A DNA stretch of 64,000 bases from Archaeoglobaceae archaeon (GTDB taxonomy: Archaea > Halobacteriota > Archaeoglobi > Archaeoglobales > Archaeoglobaceae): positions 1 to 64,000 of the forward strand of contig JALWDS010000001.1 of NCBI GenBank assembly GCA_027036775.1, given 5' to 3'. This document shows, piece after piece, positions 17,024 to 25,663 of this stretch; positions within the stretch are counted from its first letter, which is position 1, and each line of letters starts with the position of its first letter. Under the pieces are notes generated by a model. It was not told the origin of the DNA and searched no databases. It saw only the letters and a program-made list of their open reading frames with translations. A program made the translations under genes and the position numbers.

Positions 17024-18217
17024 ATGCAGAAGTTTGAGGCTGTAACTTTCGACTACGGTAGCTTGGATGAGTGGAAAAGGTATTTTGAAGAGATCAAAGA
17101 GCTTGCCAAGAGTTGCAAGATTATAGAGGAATTTTGGAATGAGTTGAAAAGAAGATGCGATGGATTGACGTTTAAAGATTTACAAGAGGAATTTGATTAT
17201 AGCACGGTTTTGTTAGGTGGTGTTACACCAGATGGTGAGTATAAGGAGAGGAGTTTGGCGAGGGTTTATGCTGTTCTGTTTGGCTTTAAGCCTGAAAACA
17301 TTCACGATTTAATTGAAAAGCTAAAGAGAGGTTTACCGCCCACGACAAAAATAGTCGTAGAGGAGACAGAATTCATACGCTTTGTCAAAAGTGTATCGGA
17401 TAAGGTCATGTCGATTCTCAGGCAAGCCGAGAGTAAAGGACTTATTGACAGTGCTGATGTTGATGTAGAAATTGATTATTTTGGTATTTTGTCCGATTAC
17501 AAGAAGTTAATCGAAATCGTAGAAAACTTCGTTAACAATGTGGCTAAGATTCTGCCAAACTACAATCAGAAGTCTCTGTTTGTTTGGACACTTACCAAGC
17601 TGACTTATAGGTATATGACCACTGCTTATCCTGAGCTTAGGGACGAGAGAGTTTTTGAGGTTGTTATGGATGTTTTGGGTTTGAATGTGGTGTTTTCACC
17701 GGAAGTTGAGGATGAGAGAGTCAAAAGGGAGTATGAGGTTTACTCGTATTATGATAGTTCGATTGGTGGAGAACTGTGTAAACTCTTTCAGATGATATGG
17801 TACGCACTTGCTGATGAGAATTTTAGAAAACATCTTCAGGTAGTGTTTACGGAACTTCGAAATCCCTATATGGAATTTTATAAATTAGTAATACAATCTC
17901 TAAAGAGCATAGGATGGAGATTTCCAAATATCGAATTTACACAACGTTACTATGATTCCAGTTTTGTACATAGGTATCAAATCTCTGGCATTATCTTGAC
18001 TTCTCAACATGCATATTATACAGGACAACGATACCCTGTAGTAGAAACTAAAAACTGTAATATATCTTTACTTAAGCTACTCGATGACTTAGCTCCAGGA
18101 GTATTCTTACTCAATGGTTTGCTTTTTATTTTAGAGATATCTAAAGATTATTTTGAGATTATAGCTTTGTCACCAGGATATGCTGGGGAAATTAATAGAT
18201 TAAAAAGAGGTGAGTAA
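17024..18217 (+). CDS. Unknown protein A of AT-rich two-gene module
   Basis: 397 aa from the ATG at 17024 (MQKFEAVTFDYGSLDEW), preceded by GGGGGAT at about 8 bases; the frame is open further upstream antisense to the neighbour. Predicted mostly helical, with Tyr/Phe-rich stretches late (YYDSSFVHRYQISG, HAYYTGQRYPVVE near 300-335) and no transmembrane segment or catalytic motif I can name. The third-codon position is AT-rich, unlike flanking housekeeping genes. It is followed after 3 bases by protein B, so the pair is an operon. Not recognised. Confidence 0.75.
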   Translation: MQKFEAVTFDYGSLDEWKRYFEEIKELAKSCKIIEEFWNELKRRCDGLTFKDLQEEFDYSTVLLGGVTPDGEYKERSLARVYAVLFGFKPENIHDLIEKLKRGLPPTTKIVVEETEFIRFVKSVSDKVMSILRQAESKGLIDSADVDVEIDYFGILSDYKKLIEIVENFVNNVAKILPNYNQKSLFVWTLTKLTYRYMTTAYPELRDERVFEVVMDVLGLNVVFSPEVEDERVKREYEVYSYYDSSIGGELCKLFQMIWYALADENFRKHLQVVFTELRNPYMEFYKLVIQSLKSIGWRFPNIEFTQRYYDSSFVHRYQISGIILTSQHAYYTGQRYPVVETKNCNISLLKLLDDLAPGVFLLNGLLFILEISKDYFEIIALSPGYAGEINRLKRGE

Positions 18218-18220
18218 TTA

Positions 18221-20002
18221 ATGGATAAAAGAGAGTTTAGAATTAACAAACTAAAAACAAAAGAAGATCTGGCAATTTTACACAACATAATAGAATCATC
18301 CAAACCAAAATTAAAAGAAAAACCAAAGACTGAAGCTATTAAAGAAAAGACAATAAACCAAACAATCGAGCAAAAAATTGAGGAACCAGAAAGAAAAGAA
18401 ACATACGAGATTCCAAAAGAACAGCTAATAATCCCTCAAATCTCCATTAAGCTGTTTAGCGTAAAACCACCAACTGAACTCGATACAACCGTAAACATCG
18501 TAAAAACAGTAAAAACAGAGGAAAAGTCTTTAAAAATCCCTCAACTCAATTTAGCTAAATTCACATTGAGCAAAATCACAAATTTAGATACATCAATTCT
18601 AATCGAACGTAAAGCCGATGAAAAGTTGTTAATTCCACAACTTAGATTAGAAAGATTCAAGCCAATCACTGCAATTTCTAACCTCGATACAGAACTTAGC
18701 ATAACTGTAGAAAAACAATCTTCTCTCAAGATTCCTAAGCTCGTACTAACAAAATTTAGACCGATTAAGCCCTATGAAAGATTTTTGACTGATAAACCCG
18801 TTCAAATTCAACAACCGATGGTAGATTATTCAAAGACAAAAGGAATCTCTGATCAAAGTGAGGAATACAGAGAAGTTAGCGTTCAAATACAAGAATCAAA
18901 AATAACCCCAGAAGAAAGGATTAAAGAAATCGTTGAATCCACAGCAGAATCATCAAGCGAATCGGAAGGATATGAACTCCTTGAAGAAATAGACTTTATA
19001 GAGTTTTTACTCGGAAAAGGCAGTGGTAAAATCTTAAGTGGAAAGCCTCTCTGCATAATAGTCGAAAGGCATCCAGACAAATACGAATATGTAGTTGCAA
19101 CGATATGCAGAGAGGTTTACAGAGAAAAGAAGGGTGGTTATCCACACCCGATACCCGTAAAAACCGTTGATGAAATCGAATTTGAATTCAAAGCAGACGT
19201 ATCCGATCAAATAATAATCGTTGAAAACGCAAAGTATTCTGAAAGCCTTAGAAAAGCCATATTGAAATTCCCATTTAGTAGCTTGGGATTTTTGATATTG
19301 GTTACAGATAAACCAGAAGAGCTTGAGATGGAGATTAGAAAGAATATACCAAAAGCTGAGGAGTATATACTCAGAGTTGAACCCGTAAAAATCGATGAAA
19401 AGCTAAAGATTAGTGTTGTTGAATTCATCAGTGGCTCACAACTCTTAAAGAGTTATAGCTTTGGAGAAGACTTCATAAAGGCAACGCAGATGTTTAACGA
19501 CCAACTTGAAAAATACCTCGATTTTAGTAAAGCACCAAACGAGCTAAAGGTGATGTGGCACAAACTAATGGCAAAATCTCCAGAAAGCTCAGAGCATGCA
19601 AGTTTTGAGCATTCAGCAATGAAATCCTTTGTCTGGCAATACCTCTGGAAGATATACAAGAAGGTTCCAAGGCTTGAAGACGAAAGAGGAGTCGATGTCT
19701 CAATAGACAACGAAAATTATGAAATAGAAACCTTCTACGGTTGCGGTGATCCAATAGCCAAGCTTACAGAGAAGATGGAAAAATTCACGCAGAACGACAA
19801 GATTTTCTTCGTTCTAAGAAATATAAGCATTCTAATGCACCTAAAAGAGCTAATCAGCTTCAAAAAGACTTGGAAAGACTTAGGTTACAACATTGAAATA
19901 CTCGGAATCGACTTCAAGAGAAACGATTTGATTCCAATCGATGAAATAATAACCCTACTCAAAAACAAGAATAAATCATCACGGACATCGCAACATATTT
20001 AA
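18221..20002 (+). CDS. Unknown protein B: internal repeats, ATPase-like middle, nuclease-like C-terminus
   Basis: 593 aa. Residues 1-65 are charged and low complexity. Four repeats of 32-35 residues start at 69, 104, 136 and 169, each beginning L-x-IPQ-hydrophobic-x-L-x-(K/R)F and containing LDT. A mixed alpha/beta segment (about 255-400) has CIIVERHPDKYEYVVATICRE, DQIIIVENAKYSE and GFLILVTDKPEEL, resembling P-loop, Walker B and sensor strands without the lysine. The C-terminus (about 455-585) has E463, RGVDVSID (D492), YEIETFYGCGDPIAKL (E501, E503, K514) and KIFFVLRN, suggesting a PD-(D/E)XK-like nuclease fold. These assignments are inference. Strongly AT-rich, likely acquired. Confidence 0.72.
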   Translation: MDKREFRINKLKTKEDLAILHNIIESSKPKLKEKPKTEAIKEKTINQTIEQKIEEPERKETYEIPKEQLIIPQISIKLFSVKPPTELDTTVNIVKTVKTEEKSLKIPQLNLAKFTLSKITNLDTSILIERKADEKLLIPQLRLERFKPITAISNLDTELSITVEKQSSLKIPKLVLTKFRPIKPYERFLTDKPVQIQQPMVDYSKTKGISDQSEEYREVSVQIQESKITPEERIKEIVESTAESSSESEGYELLEEIDFIEFLLGKGSGKILSGKPLCIIVERHPDKYEYVVATICREVYREKKGGYPHPIPVKTVDEIEFEFKADVSDQIIIVENAKYSESLRKAILKFPFSSLGFLILVTDKPEELEMEIRKNIPKAEEYILRVEPVKIDEKLKISVVEFISGSQLLKSYSFGEDFIKATQMFNDQLEKYLDFSKAPNELKVMWHKLMAKSPESSEHASFEHSAMKSFVWQYLWKIYKKVPRLEDERGVDVSIDNENYEIETFYGCGDPIAKLTEKMEKFTQNDKIFFVLRNISILMHLKELISFKKTWKDLGYNIEILGIDFKRNDLIPIDEIITLLKNKNKSSRTSQHI

Positions 20003-20026
20003 GTAAGCCCGAGAAGGCCTTTATCT

Positions 20027-20491
20027 ATGGCGAGGATGCATGCTCGAAGGAGGGGTAAGTCAGGATCAAAGAGGGTTTACAGGGATCATCCTCCAGAATG
20101 GGTTGAAATGAAACCGGAAGAAGTTGAAAAGCTCGTGGTTGAGCTCTACAAAAAGGGATACGAGCCGAGTCAGATTGGAATGATCCTAAGAGATCGCTAC
20201 GGGATTCCTTCCGTTAGACAGGTTACGGGTAAAAAGCTCGTAAAGATTTTGAAGGAGCACGGAGTTTACATTGGACTACCGGAGGACTTGAAGTCTCTAA
20301 TCAAAAAGGCGATAAATCTGAGGAAGCATCTTCAAGTTCACAAGAAGGACAAGCACAACATGAGGGGTTTGCAGTTGATAGAGGCGAAGATATGGAGGCT
20401 TTCGAACTACTACAAGGAGAAGGGGGTTCTGCCCAAGGATTGGAAATACGACCCAGAGAAGTTGGAGATAGAGTTGTCGAGATCGAGATAA
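20027..20491 (+). CDS. rps15: Small ribosomal subunit protein S15 (uS15)
   Basis: 154 aa archaeal/eukaryotic-length uS15. N-terminal extension [25 protein letters not shown], then the core with [21 protein letters not shown] and the rRNA-binding HxxDxH-type segment [30 protein letters not shown]. It binds 16S helices 20-22. The gene begins 24 bases after the AT-rich module and marks the return to normal codon use; a TATA-like CATATTTAAG (19992-20001) lies about 25 bases upstream, inside the end of the module. Confidence 0.96.
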   Translation: MARMHARRRGKSGSKRVYRDHPPEWVEMKPEEVEKLVVELYKKGYEPSQIGMILRDRYGIPSVRQVTGKKLVKILKEHGVYIGLPEDLKSLIKKAINLRKHLQVHKKDKHNMRGLQLIEAKIWRLSNYYKEKGVLPKDWKYDPEKLEIELSRSR

Positions 20492-20535
20492 CCCAATTTT
20501 AAAAAAATTTTTAAGTTATATTGTAAATTTTTGGT

Positions 20536-20829
20536 ATGGTGCTAAAAAAGGCTAAGAGCGAACTCGATATAGCCCTAAGGCACATCAGAGTGATGAAGGC
20601 GGTAATGGAAAACCAGCCAATTGGAATATTCAAGCTCTCAGAATTGGTAAACATGCCGAAACACAAGGTCCGATACTCCTTGAGAATTCTCGAACAGTCT
20701 GGAATTATAGAGCCAACGCAATACGGTGCGGTTATAAGGAAGGATGCGGACATAGGAAAGTTAAAGGAGGATTTGGCCGAGATAAAGAAGGTTGTTGAGG
20801 AGATTGAGAGGGAACTTGAAGAGCTATGA
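20536..20829 (+). CDS. Winged-helix transcriptional regulator
   Basis: 97 aa. A winged helix (residues 20-65: GIFKLSELVNMPKHKVRYSLRILEQSGIIEPTQYGAVI in parts) precedes a C-terminal coiled coil (KLKEDLAEIKKVVEEIERELEEL) likely used for dimerisation. Target genes are unknown. Preceded by an AT-rich TATA region (TTTTTAAGTTATATTG near 20507) and coupled by a 4-base overlap to btpA. Confidence 0.78.
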   Translation: MVLKKAKSELDIALRHIRVMKAVMENQPIGIFKLSELVNMPKHKVRYSLRILEQSGIIEPTQYGAVIRKDADIGKLKEDLAEIKKVVEEIERELEEL

Positions 20830-21572
20830 TAATCATAGGCGTCCTACACCTCGATCCCTTGCCATCGTCCCCCCTCTACGAATCCTACGAGGAGGTTTTA
20901 GATAACGCCTTGAGGGATGCCAAAGCCCTCTCAAGTTGCGATGCGATAATAGTTGAGAACTACGGAGACAAACCCTTCATAAAGGAGGTTGACAGAGTTA
21001 CTGTGGCATGCATGAGCGTGATAGCTTGGGAGGTTAAGAGGGAAACGGGAATTCCTATCGGAATCAACGTTTTGAGAAACGATCCGTTTTCCGCTTTGGC
21101 AATAGCTAAAGCTGTAAATGCGGATTTTGTTAGAGTTAATCAGCTCTACTTCCCATCGATATCTCCAGAGGGATTTTTAGAGGGTAAAGCTGGAGAGGTT
21201 ATGAGATACAAGCGTTTCATAGATTGCAACGCAAAGGTTTACGCTGACTTAAACGTCAAGCACGCTGTTCACATGGTCAGCTTAGAGGATTACTTGGAGA
21301 ACGTTGAGAGGTGCTTGGCCGACGCTCTGATAGTTACAGGAAAAACAACGGGCAAGGAGGTTGACGTTAGCGAACTCAGGTTTGTTAGGGAACGCACGAA
21401 TCTGCCGATCTTCGTGGGTAGCGGAGTCAATCCTAACAACATCCGCAAATACGTCGGCTTGTGCGATGGTGTCATAGTCGGGACATACTTCAAGAGAGAC
21501 GGGAGGGTTGACGAGGAGAGGGTTAGGAGGTTGGTAAATGTAAGGGACGAGTTGATAAAATCGAACCGATAG
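20826..21572 (+). CDS. BtpA/SgcQ family TIM-barrel protein
   Basis: 248 aa. The BtpA family pattern is clear: IIGVLHLDPLPSSPLYES at the start, DAIIVENYGDKPF, GINVLRNDPFSALAIA, ADFVRVNQLYFP, YADLNVKHAVHM, LIVTGKTTGKEVDVSEL, PIFVGSGVNPNNIRKYVGLCDGVIVGTYFK. The barrel ends with a phosphate-binding type GSG loop. In cyanobacteria the family was linked to photosystem I assembly; the archaeal role is unknown. Coupled to the upstream regulator. Confidence 0.85.
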   Translation: MIIIGVLHLDPLPSSPLYESYEEVLDNALRDAKALSSCDAIIVENYGDKPFIKEVDRVTVACMSVIAWEVKRETGIPIGINVLRNDPFSALAIAKAVNADFVRVNQLYFPSISPEGFLEGKAGEVMRYKRFIDCNAKVYADLNVKHAVHMVSLEDYLENVERCLADALIVTGKTTGKEVDVSELRFVRERTNLPIFVGSGVNPNNIRKYVGLCDGVIVGTYFKRDGRVDEERVRRLVNVRDELIKSNR

Positions 21573-21605
21573 ATAGGTTTAAATATTATAAAGAACAGTT
21601 TCCCC

Positions 21606-22517
21606 GTGCTGAGCGGGAAGGTTGTAGCTACAATAATAGCGGTGATCTTCGTTCTCTCCATCGCAACCGCTTTCATGCTACCTCACGCTCGTAAGATCAT
21701 CCGAATTGAAAACGTCGATGTGAAGGTCGATAGGATTTTGGACGACTCGGTCGATCTGACGTTTTTGATCAAGCTCTCCGCAACCGACAACTTGACGATC
21801 AAGATCTTAACATACGACCTGAAGACGAACATCCTCTTAAATGAGACGACGATCCCCGTTAGAGGCGTTGAGATAAACGAAAAGCTGAGATTCGAGAAGG
21901 ACAGGGATTACAGGGTTAAGGTCGTTTTGGAAAGGGAAGGTAGGACTTTGGACTTCAGATACCTGAACCTTAGATACCTCAACACCCTTATACCCGAGGA
22001 AAGGGAGCTTAAGGTCTTCTTAAAGGACGTTGACTTCAAGGTTTTGGAAGTTAAAGGTGACAGGGTGAAGGTTTTGGTTAGATACTACTTCGACTCCTTA
22101 AAGGATTACGACGTATCGTTCCACGTTAAGGCGGTTCAATACGAATCCAACGTTCTCACGGACGAGAGGTGGGTAAGGGCAAAGCTCGAAGGAGGTAGAA
22201 CGACGATAGTTGAAACCAACGTAAGCGTTATCAAAAACTACTGCTATCTGATAAAGCTTGAGGCTTGGAGGGACGATTCGATTGTGAGGATTTGGAAGTC
22301 AGTTCTGAACCTATCCCCAACCAAGAGGGTTCCGAAGGAGGCGGTGGAGAAGGAGGTAGAATTTGAAGTGGAGAAGTTCGTAGCAACTCCGACGCCGATT
22401 AAGGCATACGGAGGAAGGGAGATTGGTGTTACGAGAGCAACCCCGGGATTCGAGATTCTGGCTTTGATTTTGGCTGGGGGTGTTGCCCTTTGCTTGAGAC
22501 GGTTAGGAAGGCTCTAA
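21606..22517 (+). CDS. PGF-CTERM surface protein with repeated beta domains
   Basis: 303 aa, GTG start at 21606 just downstream of a TATA box (GGTTTAAATATT near 21575). Signal peptide (MLSGKVVATIIAVIFVLSIATAF), two similar all-beta domains (about 32-125 and 133-235; motifs IENVDVKVDRILDDSVDLTF and LKDVDFKVLEVKGDRVKVLV look like duplicated beginnings), a linker, and C-terminal TPGFEILALILAGGVALCLRRLGRL, the PGF-CTERM anchor. Similar archaeoglobal proteins fall in a DUF (DUF7490-like) family; that match is from memory. Overlaps the next gene at TAATG. Confidence 0.7.
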   Translation: MLSGKVVATIIAVIFVLSIATAFMLPHARKIIRIENVDVKVDRILDDSVDLTFLIKLSATDNLTIKILTYDLKTNILLNETTIPVRGVEINEKLRFEKDRDYRVKVVLEREGRTLDFRYLNLRYLNTLIPEERELKVFLKDVDFKVLEVKGDRVKVLVRYYFDSLKDYDVSFHVKAVQYESNVLTDERWVRAKLEGGRTTIVETNVSVIKNYCYLIKLEAWRDDSIVRIWKSVLNLSPTKRVPKEAVEKEVEFEVEKFVATPTPIKAYGGREIGVTRATPGFEILALILAGGVALCLRRLGRL

Positions 22518-22723
22518 TGGCTTTGACCTTGATAGTTATGGCCGTAGCGGTGTTCGGACTCTACATGGCTATCAACACGATAATCGACTACTTTATCTAC
22601 TACAGGTATGCACCGATCTACAAGGCCTTGATGAACCTTGCAGTAATAGTCCTTTCAATCTACGTTTTGAATATAATGCTCCAAGAACGACGTGGAGATT
22701 CTGAAGAGAGAAAATCTACTTGA
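22517..22723 (+). CDS. Small two-helix membrane protein
   Basis: 68 aa from the ATG at 22517, whose A is the last base of the preceding stop (TAATG); GGAAGG just upstream can serve as ribosome-binding site. Two hydrophobic helices (MALTLIVMAVAVFGLYMAI and LMNLAVIVLSIYVLNIML) and a charged tail. Not recognised. Coupling suggests it serves the PGF-CTERM protein upstream. It overlaps the convergent hdrA stop by 8 bases. Confidence 0.6.
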   Translation: MALTLIVMAVAVFGLYMAINTIIDYFIYYRYAPIYKALMNLAVIVLSIYVLNIMLQERRGDSEERKST

Positions 22724-24692
22724 GAAGTCCCAATATCTCCGCCCTTATCGTATCGGTGTCAAAAAGCTTGTGACTTATGGCCCTACTCGGACAGCTCGAA
22801 ACGCAAACGCCACATCCCATGCAAAGGTTTTCGTTTATCCTCGCCTTAGCATGTCCATCTCTAACGACCATCTCTATCGCCTGAAAGGGGCAAAGAGGAA
22901 CGCATATTCCACAGCCGGAACACTTCTCCTCGTCGATCTTAGCTGTTGTAGGTTCCAACTCAAAGTAACCTCTGTTTATCATCGACAAGGCTTGACCCGA
23001 AGCGGACTCGGCCTGAGCTACGGTATCTTGAATGTCCTTCGGCCCTTGAGCACATCCGCAAACGAATATCCCCGGTGCGACTACCGTAGGTGCGAGCTTC
23101 GGATGTAGCTCTTTGAAGAATCCGTTCTCGTCTAAAGGAACCTTCAACATCCTCGCCAGCTCCTTAACTCCATCTGAAGGTTCAATAGCTGGAGATAAAA
23201 CCACCATATCGACTGGGAGTCTTACGATGGAGTTGGAGAGTGTGGATTCAGCGACTACGATGACTCTACCCTTTTCGACCTCACCTTTCTCGTAATCGTT
23301 TATGGGATGGTCTGTTATCTCTGCGACCTTTCCCCTAATGAATATCACCCCCTCTTCCAAGGCCTTCTTGTAGAATTCCTCGTATCCTTTCCCAAACGCC
23401 CTTACGTCTATGTAGAAGTTGTAAACCTCCGCATTCGTCCTCTCCCTTATCAGCCTCGCAAGCTTTATCGAATACATGCAACAAACCCTCGAACAATACA
23501 CCCTATTCCCCTCGTCCCTACTCCCTACACAGTGCACTATCGCTACCCTCTTTGGCTCCCTTCCGTTAACGATCAACCTCCCACCGCTTGGCCCAGTTGA
23601 GTTCAGCAACCTCTCAACCTGCAAAGCGGTAAGAACGTTTTTGTATCTACCGTAACCGTATTCCTTTACGACGGAGGGATCGAACAGCTTAAAACCCGTG
23701 GCTATTATTATCGCTCCAACCTCTATCTCCTCAACCCTCTCCTTTTGATCGAAATCGATTGCATCCACTTCGCAAACCTCGTAGCAATACATGGGACACT
23801 TGTTGGTTGTGAAGTGCAGACACTCGTTCGGATTTATGTAGGGACAGTTTGGAACCGCTTGGGGGAATGGAACGTGTATAGGTTTTCTAAAACCCATCCC
23901 CTCGTCGAACTCTGAAGGTATCGTTGGATAGTGCAGGCAAGATTCAACACACTCCATGCATCCGATACATGCATCCTCATTAACGAAACGGGGCTTTACC
24001 CTCACCTTGACCTTGAAGTTACCGACGTAACCTTTGACGTCTATTACTTCGGAGTTTGTGAGGAGGGTTATGTTGGGGTTGTCTTTGATCTCGTTCATTT
24101 TGGGTGTGAGTATGCAGGCGGAGCAGTCGAGGGTAGGGAAGGTTTTGTCGAACTTCGCCATCTTTCCCCCTATGGTGGGTTCCTTCTCCACCAAGTATAC
24201 CTTAACCCCCGAATTCGCCAGTAAAAGCGATGCGGTTATCCCAGCTATCCCTCCCCCTATAACCAAAACTCTCGGATTTATCCTTACCCTCCTCACCTCC
24301 AGCTCCTCGTGCAACTTTACCCTCTCCACCGCAGATTTTAGATAAGCTTTCGCCTTCTCCGTTGCCTCTTCTTTGTTTTCGTGAACCCAAGAACACTGCT
24401 CCCTTATGTTCGCTATTTGAAGGAGAAAGGGATTTAAACCAGCATCGCTAATTGCCTTTCTAAACGTTTTCTCGTGCAGATTTGGTGAGCAGGCACAGAC
24501 CACAACCCTATCAAGCTTGAGTTCTCTCACGTCTCTCTTTATCAGTTCCTGCCCCTGGCTTGAGCACATGAACCTGTAATCCCTCGCGACTACGACTCCA
24601 TCCAACCTCTTCGCAAACTCCACAAGCTCTTTAACATCTAAAACTCCAGCGATGTTTAAACCGCAGTGACAGATGTAAACCCCTATCCTCAT
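22716..24692 (-). CDS. hdrA: HdrA-type flavin/iron-sulfur oxidoreductase
   Basis: 658 aa, the length of canonical HdrA, the FAD subunit that splits electrons in heterodisulfide reductase complexes. N-terminal domain with YICHCGLNIAG; FAD-binding VLVIGGGIAGITASLLLANSG (about 145-165) and GGKMAKFDKTFPTLDCSACILTPKM; an inserted ferredoxin-like CIGCMECVESC plus further Cys; GCAQGPKDIQDTVAQAESASGQAL; two C-terminal [4Fe-4S] motifs CSGCGICVPLCP and CMGCGVCVSSCP. No hdrB or hdrC in the window. Last gene of the por operon, 22 bases after porB, which suggests it takes electrons from pyruvate-reduced ferredoxin. Confidence 0.92.
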   Translation of the reverse strand: MRIGVYICHCGLNIAGVLDVKELVEFAKRLDGVVVARDYRFMCSSQGQELIKRDVRELKLDRVVVCACSPNLHEKTFRKAISDAGLNPFLLQIANIREQCSWVHENKEEATEKAKAYLKSAVERVKLHEELEVRRVRINPRVLVIGGGIAGITASLLLANSGVKVYLVEKEPTIGGKMAKFDKTFPTLDCSACILTPKMNEIKDNPNITLLTNSEVIDVKGYVGNFKVKVRVKPRFVNEDACIGCMECVESCLHYPTIPSEFDEGMGFRKPIHVPFPQAVPNCPYINPNECLHFTTNKCPMYCYEVCEVDAIDFDQKERVEEIEVGAIIIATGFKLFDPSVVKEYGYGRYKNVLTALQVERLLNSTGPSGGRLIVNGREPKRVAIVHCVGSRDEGNRVYCSRVCCMYSIKLARLIRERTNAEVYNFYIDVRAFGKGYEEFYKKALEEGVIFIRGKVAEITDHPINDYEKGEVEKGRVIVVAESTLSNSIVRLPVDMVVLSPAIEPSDGVKELARMLKVPLDENGFFKELHPKLAPTVVAPGIFVCGCAQGPKDIQDTVAQAESASGQALSMINRGYFELEPTTAKIDEEKCSGCGICVPLCPFQAIEMVVRDGHAKARINENLCMGCGVCVSSCPSRAISHKLFDTDTIRAEILGLLK

Positions 24693-24714
24693 CCTCGCAC
24701 CGTTAAAAATAGGG

Positions 24715-25659
24715 TTATGTGGACTTTAAAATTCTCTCCCAAACCCTATCGACTTCCTCCTGTATCTTGGAAATTATATCGTCGCTCAAATGCCTAAACC
24801 TCCTCTGAGCTTTGAGGTATTCGACAACGGGCTTTCTCTTGGTTGGGATGTAGTTTATCTTTTCGACTCCGTTTTCTATCTCGTATAGTATCCACATTCC
24901 AGTATCCACTGCGAGTTTACCCAACTCTATGCTCTTCGAAGAGTCGAAACCCCATCCGGTTGGACAGGGAGTTAAAACGTGTATGTAGGACGGACCTTCA
25001 ACGCTCAAAGCCTTTTTGACCTTCTCTACGTAGTCCATAGGATATCCAACGCTTGCGGTGGCTACGTATGGAACGTTGTGGCTTGCAACTATGTGTGGCA
25101 TGTCCTTCTTGGGCCTATCCTCACCGAAACTCAACTTACCAGCTGGAGAGGTCGTGGTTACCGCTCCGAAGGGTGTCGCTCCACTCCTCTGAACTCCCGT
25201 GTTCATGTAAGCCTCGTTGTCGTAGCAGATGTATGTGATGTTCTCCCCCCTCTCCAACGCACCGCTCAAAGCCTGCAGACCTATGTCAACAGTTCCTCCA
25301 TCCCCTCCAATAACCAAAACCTTCGTCTTCTTACCCAACACCTTCAAAGCCCTCCAAACACCGCTCGCAACAGCACCCGCATTTTCAAATGCTACGTGAA
25401 TGTAAGGGACCTTCCAAGACGTTTCTGGGTATGGAGTGGTAACGACCTCCATGCAACCCGTCGGCTGAACGACTATAACGTCCCTTCCAGATGCTTTGAG
25501 GGCCAACCTCACCGCAATTATTGCACCACACCCAGAACACGCTCTGTGACCGTAAGATAATAGCTCCTCATCTGGTAAGTTGTTTACGGCCAGCTTGAAT
25601 TCGAAACACCTCGAAGCACTCAGCTTCGCTCCGCACTCCTTACACCTAACGAAAAGCAC
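24715..25659 (-). CDS. porB: Pyruvate:ferredoxin oxidoreductase beta subunit
   Basis: 314 aa from a GTG at 25659, chosen because GGAGGTGA sits 4 bases before it; a GTG at 25689 would span the ribosome-binding site. Thiamine diphosphate subunit: [57 protein letters not shown] (ThDP/Mg), [22 protein letters not shown], and C-terminal LTPCPTGW. The N-terminus has an extra [13 protein letters not shown] zinc-like motif not typical of PorB. Four bases after porA. Confidence 0.94.
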   Translation of the reverse strand: MLFVRCKECGAKLSASRCFEFKLAVNNLPDEELLSYGHRACSGCGAIIAVRLALKASGRDVIVVQPTGCMEVVTTPYPETSWKVPYIHVAFENAGAVASGVWRALKVLGKKTKVLVIGGDGGTVDIGLQALSGALERGENITYICYDNEAYMNTGVQRSGATPFGAVTTTSPAGKLSFGEDRPKKDMPHIVASHNVPYVATASVGYPMDYVEKVKKALSVEGPSYIHVLTPCPTGWGFDSSKSIELGKLAVDTGMWILYEIENGVEKINYIPTKRKPVVEYLKAQRRFRHLSDDIISKIQEEVDRVWERILKST

Positions 25660-25663
25660 ATTA

